Assembly (NCBI GenBank): GCA_016177145.1
Contig: JACOVV010000221.1
Span: forward strand, 1-5,719
Reading direction: 5' to 3'
Length of the DNA stretch: 5,719 nt
From: Candidatus Omnitrophota bacterium
GTDB lineage: Bacteria > Omnitrophota > Gorgyraeia > JACOVV01
Each line of letters opens with the position of its first letter. The stretch's first letter is position 1. Under the pieces are notes generated by a model. It had not been told where the DNA came from. It ran no database searches and saw nothing but the letters and a program-made list of their open reading frames with translations. Both the position numbers and the translations under genes were made by a program. Below, piece by piece: positions 1-5,102 of the stretch.

Positions 1-176
1 AAATAGGGCTTTCGTACGCTCAGTTATTTAACGTCGGAATTTACGCGCTTGTTCCGTGCGGCCTGCTGGGGGCGTGCGTTGGCGTCATTGGAATTCCATT
101 GCCTTGGTTCCCCGTGATTTACGCGTCTTGCTACCTGACCTATTTGGTAATCGGAGTCTTGCAGTCCAAAAAATAA
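1..176 (+). CDS. C-terminal fragment of an unidentified integral membrane protein (5' truncated)
   Basis: An open frame enters from the left edge (first full codon at position 3) and ends at TAA 174-176, giving 57 residues that finish in LQSKK. The fragment is strongly hydrophobic. A first segment, roughly YALVPCGLLGACVGVIGIPL, and a second, roughly WFPVIYASCYLTYLVIGVL, look like the last two membrane helices, followed by a short basic tail that would lie on the cytoplasmic side. Small membrane families such as DUF1189 or YIP1 end in a similar way, but too little is present to assign one, so no function is proposed. The low-charge composition and the fit of the stop to a hydrophobic frame make a real gene likely. 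No hairpin terminator follows it. Confidence 0.6.
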   Translation, partial: IGLSYAQLFNVGIYALVPCGLLGACVGVIGIPLPWFPVIYASCYLTYLVIGVLQSKK

Positions 177-185
177 ATTTTTTAG

Positions 186-214
186 TTGCAATAAACGCAA
201 GAGGACACTAAAAT
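186..214 (+). promoter_or_regulatory. Putative sigma70-type promoter for the glycogen-binding-domain gene
   Basis: A TTGCAA hexamer at 186-191 (4 of 6 matches to TTGACA) lies 17 bp from TAAAAT at 209-214 (5 of 6 matches to TATAAT). Transcription would begin near 221 and leave a leader of about 57 nt before the ATG at 278. It lies just after the stop of the preceding gene, where a new promoter is expected. It is predicted from hexamers alone. Confidence 0.45.
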
Positions 215-277
215 CAAAAGAGAACTGATGGTTTAATGGTCCTGTTGTTTAAAAGACAGAGAGGGGGTAATAGTGTG

Positions 278-538
278 ATGGCGAAGATTGTTGAATTTGA
301 GGTGGCTGCTCCTGACGCGAGGCAGGTTTTCTTAGCAGGCGATTTCAATCATTGGGATCCGAATACGACTCCGTTGAGAAGAGAAAGGGACGGACAGTGG
401 AAAACACGTCTTAAACTGACTCCAGGCAGGTATGAGTATAAATTTTGGGTCGATGGTCAGTGGCGTGAAGATCCCAAAAATAAGTTAACTAATTCGAATC
501 CATTTGGGACCGCGAACTCAGTTCTTGAGATTCGATAA
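278..538 (+). CDS. Stand-alone glycogen-binding domain protein (CBM48 / AMPK-beta type)
   Basis: This 86-residue protein is almost exactly one carbohydrate-binding module of the CBM48/AMPK1_CBM early-set beta-sandwich family. Family hallmarks are visible in order: VFLAGDFNHW (residues 17-26), GRYEYKFWVDGQW (50-62), DP at 65-66 and the terminal GTANSVLEI (77-85). W26, K55, W62 and N80 match the residues that stack on or hydrogen-bond to glucose chains in AMPK-beta. No catalytic domain, signal peptide or membrane segment is present, so a cytoplasmic alpha-glucan-binding role is inferred. The start at 278 is preferred over an in-frame ATG at 236 because a purine-rich Shine-Dalgarno (AGAGGGGG, 260-267) lies 10 nt before it and homology begins at MAKIVEFEV. 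The 3' end overlaps the convergent PpiD-like gene by 21 bp. The partner enzyme or regulator is unknown from this window. Confidence 0.85.
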   Translation: MAKIVEFEVAAPDARQVFLAGDFNHWDPNTTPLRRERDGQWKTRLKLTPGRYEYKFWVDGQWREDPKNKLTNSNPFGTANSVLEIR

Positions 539-1486
539 CGCACTCTTAATAGGCGTTTTCTCTCGAATTTCCGAGAGCCATTCATAAAAGCGGGTGTTTT
601 TCTTTCTTTGCAGCAAATTTTCTTGGTAAGCGGTCCTGTTGCTCTTGAAGTTTTCTTCGTTCGTTGCGACTCTATCAGTAACCCAAAAGAAACAATATCC
701 CTGCTGTTGTAGGTCTACCAGAGGGCCCAGTTTTCCCGGTGCGCTCTTAAAGGCGGCCTCCATCAAGTTCGGTTGGGGGCCGAGCTGTGGAATCAAATCG
801 TTCCGTTTCATCAAACCGGTTGCGACGGGGTTCAATCCTGCTTGCGCGAAGGCGTCTGCGGGAGAGAGGCCTGCCTGAATCTTTTGCTCCAATTCCTGAT
901 AACGTTCCTGCGCGGAGGGTTGGTTTTGATCGTTAGCAATAAGAGCGTAGGAAAAATTGACCGTGTCGTTTTCAGCCGCGTATTCGTTGCGGAGTTCTTC
1001 TTCCGGAATTTCGATGCCGGTAGTGATGCTCTCTTGCAGTTTTTGCAATAGGAGGTCTTGACGGATGCTTTCTTCGAAGGATCGGGCGTGTTCTCCGAAG
1101 GCCCGCTGATAACTGGCAGGATCAAAATGCCCGTTTTTCTGGAAGTGAGGAATTTGAGAAATGTGTGTCCTCACCTCTTCATCGCTCACCTGAATTTTTC
1201 TTTGTTTTGCCTCGTGCAGTAGCAACAAACGGGTCCAGGTGAGCTCTTCCAGTATCTGCTCTGAAGGAATACTGCCGAAAAGGTCTTGGAGAGAGCGATA
1301 AAGCGCGTCATAGACGGTTCGGTATTCACGCAGGCTGATCTTGGCATTTCCAATGAAGCCGGCATGCGCTGGGATTTTCCCCCGGTCCGCATAAGAACCT
1401 GCTCCCCACCAGATAAAGGGAGGAATAACAAGGATAGCAAGGACCCAAAGAATGATTTTGTAATTCTTCCGCAGGGCTTTCATCAT
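518..1486 (-). CDS. PpiD/SurA-N-type membrane-anchored periplasmic chaperone
   Basis: This 322-residue protein has a basic N-terminus, one hydrophobic helix (about residues 11-29) and a long hydrophilic remainder, giving an inner-membrane anchor with a periplasmic body. Residues about 42-165 resemble the SurA N-terminal domain of Ppi[11 protein letters not shown] (46-55), the hallmark [18 protein letters not shown] (113-130) and [13 protein letters not shown] (158-170). Residues about 176-272 (VNFSYALI to [10 protein letters not shown]) look like a shortened, divergent parvulin domain, followed by the basic C-terminal helix typical of PpiD. At 322 residues it is about half the length of E. 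coli PpiD, so prolyl isomerase activity is doubtful and a holdase/chaperone role for exported proteins is the better inference. The start may be 1486 or 1483 (adjacent ATGs); neither has a Shine-Dalgarno. It is divergent from hisG and convergent with the glycogen-binding gene. Confidence 0.8.
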   Translation of the reverse strand: MMKALRKNYKIILWVLAILVIPPFIWWGAGSYADRGKIPAHAGFIGNAKISLREYRTVYDALYRSLQDLFGSIPSEQILEELTWTRLLLLHEAKQRKIQVSDEEVRTHISQIPHFQKNGHFDPASYQRAFGEHARSFEESIRQDLLLQKLQESITTGIEIPEEELRNEYAAENDTVNFSYALIANDQNQPSAQERYQELEQKIQAGLSPADAFAQAGLNPVATGLMKRNDLIPQLGPQPNLMEAAFKSAPGKLGPLVDLQQQGYCFFWVTDRVATNEENFKSNRTAYQENLLQRKKNTRFYEWLSEIREKTPIKSALSNLKN

Positions 1487-1496
1487 AATAGGAATG

Positions 1497-1525
1497 ATTA
1501 TATCTTACCGGCTTACTTTTGACAA
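1497..1525 (-). promoter_or_regulatory. Near-consensus promoter for the PpiD-like gene
   Basis: Read on the minus strand, TTGTCA (plus-strand 1520-1525, 5 of 6 consensus) is followed after exactly 17 bp by a perfect TATAAT (1497-1502). Predicted transcription start is near 1490, only about 4 nt before the ATG at 1486, so the transcript would be essentially leaderless. This agrees with the lack of any Shine-Dalgarno before either candidate ATG. The -35 overlaps the -35 of the hisG promoter on the other strand. Confidence 0.65.
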
Positions 1526-1548
1526 GAAACGAGAAACCGTGATAAAAT
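1519..1548 (+). promoter_or_regulatory. Near-consensus promoter for the hisG operon
   Basis: A perfect TTGACA at 1519-1524 is followed after 18 bp by TAAAAT at 1543-1548 (5 of 6 consensus). An alternative -10, GATAAA at 1541-1546, would give 16-bp spacing. Either choice puts the transcription start at about 1553-1555, 2-4 nt before the hisG ATG at 1557. This placement argues against any upstream start for hisG, because the frame extending back to 1494 contains the promoter itself. Confidence 0.65.
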
Positions 1549-1556
1549 CCATCGTT

Positions 1557-2435
1557 ATGACAAAAAAACTCAAACTGGGTTTACCCAAAGGAAGTTTGCA
1601 AGAAGCGACGTTTCGCATGTTCCAGCGTGCCGGTTATCGCGTCCGGAGCGACGAACGCTCGTACTTTCCAAGCGTTGACGACGAAGAGATCGAACCTTTT
1701 TTGATCCGGGCTCAGGAAATGTCTCGTTATGTGGAAGACGGAACGTTAGACTGCGGGCTTACCGGTGAAGATTGGATTTCTGAAAATGACTCGGATGTCC
1801 TGCGTGTCACTAACCTCATCTATGCCAAGCAGGGAATGCGGCCAGTCCGTTGGGTGATCGCGGTGCCGGAAGATTCACCGATCCGGTCCGTCAGAGATTT
1901 ACAGGGGAAAACGATAGCGACTGAACTCGTCAACGTCACGAAAAAATTTCTCAAAAAAGAAAAAGTAGAAGCGAAAGTCGAATTTAGCTGGGGAGCCACG
2001 GAAGTTAAAGTCGGCGCGGGACTTGTTGATGCCATCGTCGAGCTGACCGAGACAGGCAGGAGCTTAAGAGCAAACCGTTTGAGAATTGTCGAGACCATCT
2101 GCCGCTCATCAACCCAGTTGATTGCCAACCGTTCTTCCTGGAAGGATTCCTGGAAAAAGACCAAAATTGAAAACATTTCCCTGCTGCTCATGGGCGCCAT
2201 CGCCGCGGAAAGTAAAGTAGGGCTGAAAATGAACGCTGCCAAGAAGAACTTATCGAAAATCATTTCGCTGCTTCCTTCCATGAAACATCCGACTCTCTCC
2301 AACCTGAGCCAGAAGGATTGGTTCGCTTTGGAGACCATCGTCGAAGAACAAGTGGTGCGTCTTTTAATCCCCCGTTTGAAGGCGGCGGGGGCTCAGGGCA
2401 TTATCGAGTATCCTTTGAATAAGGTTATCGAATGA
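1557..2435 (+). CDS. hisG: ATP phosphoribosyltransferase, long form
   Basis: HisG joins ATP and PRPP to make phosphoribosyl-ATP, the first committed and feedback-inhibited step of histidine synthesis. The 292-residue product has the N-terminal [14 protein letters not shown] (residues 5-18), [10 protein letters not shown] (65-74), and the PRPP-binding loop [17 protein letters not shown] (159-175). Residues about 215-292 form the C-terminal ACT-like regulatory domain of the long-form enzyme ([13 protein letters not shown], 238-250, and [17 protein letters not shown] at the end). Long-form HisG works as a homo-hexamer with its own histidine site and needs no HisZ. The start at 1557 is chosen because family homology begins there and a strong promoter ends 8 nt upstream. 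No Shine-Dalgarno is present, and the first codons are A-rich, as suits a leaderless message. No other his gene is in the window. The stop overlaps the next start (ATGA). Confidence 0.95.
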   Translation: MTKKLKLGLPKGSLQEATFRMFQRAGYRVRSDERSYFPSVDDEEIEPFLIRAQEMSRYVEDGTLDCGLTGEDWISENDSDVLRVTNLIYAKQGMRPVRWVIAVPEDSPIRSVRDLQGKTIATELVNVTKKFLKKEKVEAKVEFSWGATEVKVGAGLVDAIVELTETGRSLRANRLRIVETICRSSTQLIANRSSWKDSWKKTKIENISLLLMGAIAAESKVGLKMNAAKKNLSKIISLLPSMKHPTLSNLSQKDWFALETIVEEQVVRLLIPRLKAAGAQGIIEYPLNKVIE

Positions 2436-3973
2436 GTTCGTACAGCGCACAGCATACGGCTGCCGCAGAGAATGCGCAGCGCGCGATACGGATGGTTTTT
2501 TTTAGTTGTTACCTTGCCAGCTGCGCCAGTTCTGTTCCGATAAAAGGTGGAAACAGCGCGGCGGAATCCCCCTCTGTTTTTTCTGGTTCCCATTCTTCAA
2601 AAGTTCAAGCCCACTTCATGGCGGGGATGCTCTATGAGAATGAAGAACGATTGGAAAAAGCGGAACGGGAGTACAACAAAGCTTTAAAATTAGAACCCGA
2701 TAATCCGGCCGTGTTGCAGCGGATGGGGGCGCTGAGTATTCGCAGGGGTGATTTTGAAGGATCCCTCCAGTGGTTTCAAAGATCGCTCGAATACGATCCC
2801 TCCGACACGAAGATCCGTCTTTTATTGGCGTTGATCCATCTTTCGTTGCGGCAATTTGATCAAGCGAAGGCCCAATATGAATTGATACTGCAGCAAGACC
2901 CCAAAGATGTTAAGGCGCTCAGCGCTCTCGCGGATCTCTATGTGATCGAAGGAGAGACGGCGAAAGCCATCCAGGTTTACGACAAAATCATCGCGATTGA
3001 ACCGAAAGATCCGCTTATTTATTTTAATTTAGGAATTCTCTACAGCAAAGAGGGGAAGATGCAAGACTCTATCGAGACTTTCAAGAAAACAATAGAAGTG
3101 GATCCTGGTTATACGGACGCGCATGTGGCTCTGGGCGTCATCTACGAACAACAAGGGGCGCTGAATGACGCCATTGCCGAATATGAGAAGGTCATTACGC
3201 TGGAGCCGCTGAGCAGCAAAATCTATCGTCACCTGGGACAAGTGTATTATCAGCAAAACAATATCGAAAGGGCTATTCGCCAATACCAGATTTCACTCGA
3301 ACTCGATGCGAAAGACGCCGATACGCACTTGGAATTGGCGTATCTTTATCTCAAGGAAGAAAGAATACCGGAGGCGGTGGAAGTATTACAGAAGGCGCGG
3401 GGATTAAATGAGAAGCAAGATCAGGTTTTTCTCATCTTGGGGCTCGCGCATGGAGCCAACGCCGAGTATAGGCAGGCGGTCGACGCTTATGAATCAGCGA
3501 TTCAAATAGAACCTAATAACCCAAGAGCTTATTTTTATTTAGGAGCGACGTTCGAACAGATGGGGAACCGGGCTAGGGCGATCCAAGCGCTGAAAGAGTC
3601 GCTGAAACAAGACCCGCTCAATTCGGAGGGAATGAATTATCTCGCCTACCTGTACGCCGAGGAGGGGATCAATCTGGAGGAAGCCCTGCAGCTGTCGGAG
3701 AAATCGTTAGAGCTGGAACCGGCAAGCGGGGCTTACCAGGATACTCTGGGATGGATTTATGTAAAACTGGGCCGTTTCGACCAGGCGCAGAAAGAGCTGG
3801 AAGCGGCCGCCCAGGCCGTTCCCGCCGACCCGGTGGTTCAACAGCATCTGGGAGAACTTTATTTTCGAAAAGGGTGGCAGGATAAAGCAAGAGCCGCTTG
3901 GAAGCGGGCGTTGGAATTAGACCCTCAGTCTCAGACTACTCGAGAGAAGCTGCAAGCGCTTCCCGTAAAATAA
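2432..3973 (+). CDS. TPR-repeat lipoprotein, 13 tandem tetratricopeptide repeats
   Basis: The 513-residue product starts inside the hisG stop (ATGA overlap) with AAGG (2421-2424) 7 nt upstream. Basic residues R17 and R20 precede a short hydrophobic stretch and the lipobox LASC (28-31), so C31 is the predicted lipidated residue. The n-region is unusually long and the h-region short, so export is likely rather than certain. After a Ser/Gly-rich linker (about 32-57), residues 58-500 are covered without gaps by 13 TPR units, all 34 residues except the eleventh (398-432, 35 residues). Units 11-12 ([19 protein letters not shown], then [18 protein letters not shown]) are the best-conserved part and match a pattern common in bacterial TPR lipoproteins. 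TPR stacks form a superhelical protein-binding scaffold; the partner cannot be told from sequence. Envelope assembly is a plausible role. It is probably co-transcribed with hisG and ispE. Confidence 0.85.
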   Translation: MSSYSAQHTAAAENAQRAIRMVFFSCYLASCASSVPIKGGNSAAESPSVFSGSHSSKVQAHFMAGMLYENEERLEKAEREYNKALKLEPDNPAVLQRMGALSIRRGDFEGSLQWFQRSLEYDPSDTKIRLLLALIHLSLRQFDQAKAQYELILQQDPKDVKALSALADLYVIEGETAKAIQVYDKIIAIEPKDPLIYFNLGILYSKEGKMQDSIETFKKTIEVDPGYTDAHVALGVIYEQQGALNDAIAEYEKVITLEPLSSKIYRHLGQVYYQQNNIERAIRQYQISLELDAKDADTHLELAYLYLKEERIPEAVEVLQKARGLNEKQDQVFLILGLAHGANAEYRQAVDAYESAIQIEPNNPRAYFYLGATFEQMGNRARAIQALKESLKQDPLNSEGMNYLAYLYAEEGINLEEALQLSEKSLELEPASGAYQDTLGWIYVKLGRFDQAQKELEAAAQAVPADPVVQQHLGELYFRKGWQDKARAAWKRALELDPQSQTTREKLQALPVK

Positions 3974-3979
3974 CGGATA

Positions 3980-4852
3980 ATGAGATCATTAAGGCTCAGA
4001 GCTTACGCAAAGATCAATCTTTATCTGCGCGTTCTTCGAACACGTGAAGATGGTTATCATGATATCGAGACACTTTTTGAGAGAATCAGTCTCCATGATG
4101 AGATCATGTTTTCCGCGGCCGGCGATAAAGAAATACATTTAGATTGTCTTGCAGGGGCGTATGGCCATACGCCCCTACTTTCATCAGGGCCTGAAAATCT
4201 TTGCTATCGGGCGGCGGAGCAATTCAAAAAAAGATTCAACATCCAGGAAGGAGTACGGATCCAGCTTGTCAAAAGAATTCCGGTCGCGGCCGGATTGGGC
4301 GGAGGAAGTTCCGACGCGGCCGCTGTTTTATTGGGATTGAATCAATGGTGGAAGACGGGCGCTTCCCAGCGGGAACTCCTTGAATTAGGGGGACGCATTG
4401 GAGCGGATGTCCCTTTTTTCGTTTTAGGGGTGTGCCGGGCAATCGGCAGGGGGCGGGGAGATATATTAGAGGTAGGGGCACATTGCAATGTGCCCCTACG
4501 GCCGGGCAAGGCATTCTATCTGATCGCGACCCCAGGAATATCTGTCCTAACTAAAGATGTTTACAAGGGTTGGGATGATCTAAATGGCTTGACACCTTCC
4601 TCAAAAAATGATACCATAAACCCGCTCGTCGAATGGGTGAATGATCTGGAACCAGTCGTTGCCCAAAAGTACCCGCAGGTCAGGGAATTTGCTGATCTCT
4701 TGCGGCGGATGGGTCTTTCTAAAATCCGCCTCAGCGGGAGCGGTCCTACCTTCTTTGCTGAAGCGCAGAGCCAAGAAGATGGCGACAGGTGGGTTCAGAA
4801 GATAAAAGCGGCATATCCGAATTGCCAACTGTTTTGCGTGGAAGGGTATTAA
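3980..4852 (+). CDS. ispE: 4-diphosphocytidyl-2-C-methyl-D-erythritol kinase
   Basis: IspE phosphorylates the 2-hydroxyl of CDP-methylerythritol with ATP, the fourth step of the MEP isoprenoid pathway, in the cytoplasm. The 290-residue product is a typical GHMP kinase: RAYAKINLYLRV (residues 7-18) with catalytic Lys11, DGYHDIETLF (24-33), the glycine-rich ATP loop PVAAGLGGGSSDAAA (101-115), GADVPFF with catalytic Asp143 (141-147), and C-terminal motif LSGSGPTFF (251-259). All key residues are present, so it should be active. The start lies 6 nt after the TPR gene stop, with only a weak GGA upstream, consistent with translation coupling in an operon. Two 28-bp palindromes lie inside the gene at residues 58-67 and 165-174, adding peptides of the form xGAxxxxPL between conserved strands without breaking the frame. 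Overall length is near the usual size for the family. Confidence 0.95.
   Translation: MRSLRLRAYAKINLYLRVLRTREDGYHDIETLFERISLHDEIMFSAAGDKEIHLDCLAGAYGHTPLLSSGPENLCYRAAEQFKKRFNIQEGVRIQLVKRIPVAAGLGGGSSDAAAVLLGLNQWWKTGASQRELLELGGRIGADVPFFVLGVCRAIGRGRGDILEVGAHCNVPLRPGKAFYLIATPGISVLTKDVYKGWDDLNGLTPSSKNDTINPLVEWVNDLEPVVAQKYPQVREFADLLRRMGLSKIRLSGSGPTFFAEAQSQEDGDRWVQKIKAAYPNCQLFCVEGY
4151..4178. repeat. 28-bp palindrome inside ispE (copy 1)
   Basis: The arms are GCAGGGGC and GCCCCTAC around the core GTATGGCCATAC. The inner 24 bp (4153-4176) are perfectly self-complementary, with one mismatch (4152 against 4177) near the edge. It is translated as AGAYGHTPLL, between the conserved strand ending IHLDC and the SSGPENLCYRA motif of IspE, a place where related enzymes usually have only a short loop. 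It shares its outer arms and reading phase with the second copy at 4472-4499. Confidence 0.85.
4472..4499. repeat. 28-bp perfect palindrome inside ispE (copy 2)
   Basis: The arms are GTAGGGGC and GCCCCTAC around the core ACATTGCAATGT, and all 28 bp are perfectly self-complementary. It is translated as VGAHCNVPLR, just after the GRGDILE segment and before the strand KAFYLIATPG. It begins on a first codon position exactly as copy 1 does. The core differs completely in sequence from copy 1 while remaining palindromic, so the two are not simple recent duplicates of the local gene. Confidence 0.88.
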
Positions 4853-4854
4853 AT

Positions 4855-4873
4855 ACCGTGAATGACGGTTTTT
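4855..4873 (+). terminator. Weak terminator-like hairpin between ispE and tRNA-Gln
   Basis: ACCGT (4855-4859) pairs with ACGGT (4865-4869) around a 5-nt loop and is followed by four T residues (4870-4873), the last of which is the first base of the tRNA. The stem has only 5 bp and the T-run is short, so termination would be partial at best. Read-through from ispE into the tRNA is equally likely. Confidence 0.25.
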
Positions 4874-4943
4874 GGGGAATTGTGTAGCGGTAGCACAGCG
4901 GCCTTTGGAGCCGTCAGCGGTGGTTCGAATCCACCTTCCCCAG
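4873..4943 (+). tRNA. tRNA-Gln, anticodon TTG
   Basis: A full cloverleaf can be drawn. The acceptor stem TGGGGAA pairs with TTCCCCA, giving the U1-A72 pair typical of glutamine tRNAs. The D arm is GTG/CAC around TAGCGGTAG. The anticodon stem GCGGC/GCCGT encloses the loop CTTTGGA with anticodon TTG, which reads CAA and, by wobble, CAG. The T arm is GGTGG-TTCGAAT-CCACC. The discriminator base is G (4943), as expected for glutamine. The 3' CCA is not encoded, so it must be added by tRNA nucleotidyltransferase. The gene starts 20 nt after the ispE stop and may be co-transcribed with it. A weak local promoter (TTGCCA 4822-4827, TATTAA 4847-4852, 19-bp spacing) is possible but poor. Confidence 0.95.
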
Positions 4944-4947
4944 CGGT

Positions 4948-5062
4948 TCGACGCGCTCGCCTTCGGCTCGCTTGCTCACCACTGTAAGGAGCTTGTAGCC
5001 ATATCAGCGAGCGCGGAGAACAGGTCCCGAGCAAGCGACGAACGTAGTGAGGAGCGCGTCGA
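4948..5062. repeat. Nested inverted-repeat element directly downstream of tRNA-Gln
   Basis: The 159-bp space between the tRNA and clpX is mostly filled by a two-step inverted repeat. The outer arm TCGACGCGCTC (4948-4958) is perfectly complementary to GAGCGCGTCGA (5052-5062). The inner arm TCGCTTGCTC (4968-4977) is perfectly complementary to GAGCAAGCGA (5029-5038). The left spacer between arms (4959-4967, GCC-TTC-GGC) is itself a small hairpin. The 51-nt apex (4978-5028) has no clear structure. T-arm-like sequences border it: CAGCGGTTCGA at 4941-4951 on the left and TGGTTTGAGTCT at 5067-5078 on the right. It could be a tRNA-associated repeat, a processing structure or a small RNA; the sequence alone does not decide. 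Confidence 0.6.
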
Positions 5063-5102
5063 GGGATGGTTTGAGTCTAAGCGGAAGAGGTAGGGGAGAA
5101 TC

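Noticed and set aside
236..277. Upstream ATG at 236 for the glycogen-binding gene
   Set aside because: It adds 14 residues without homology, and the better Shine-Dalgarno (260-267) fits the ATG at 278.
560..577. Hairpin CTCTCG-AATTTC-CGAGAG near the convergent gene ends
   Set aside because: The 6-bp stem lies in the PpiD-like coding sequence, has no T-run after it on either strand, and is explained by chance, so it is not called a terminator.
1494..1556. Upstream in-frame extension of hisG to an ATG at 1494
   Set aside because: The extension contains both hexamers of the hisG promoter and adds 21 residues with no match to the HisG N-terminus.
1820..2338. Minus-strand open frame of 172 codons inside hisG
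   Set aside because: It is a shadow of the strongly supported hisG frame, with no recognisable domain and no start signal.
4822..4852. Possible dedicated tRNA promoter TTGCCA-N19-TATTAA
   Set aside because: Spacing is too long and both hexamers are imperfect; read-through from ispE explains expression as well.
4846..4858. Small symmetric sequence GGTATTAAATACC around the ispE stop codon
   Set aside because: The usable loop is only 1-3 nt and the stem is AT-rich; no operator or terminator role is supported.
4849..5034. Minus-strand open frame of 61 codons over the tRNA
   Set aside because: It contains GEGGFEPPLTAPKAA, the well-known artefact of translating the antisense strand of a tRNA gene.
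4872..5093. Plus-strand open frame of 73 codons across the tRNA and its tail
   Set aside because: It reads straight through the tRNA-Gln gene and the inverted repeat. Its composition (ASDERSEERVEG) is what a structured GC-rich repeat gives when translated, and it has no protein-family signal.
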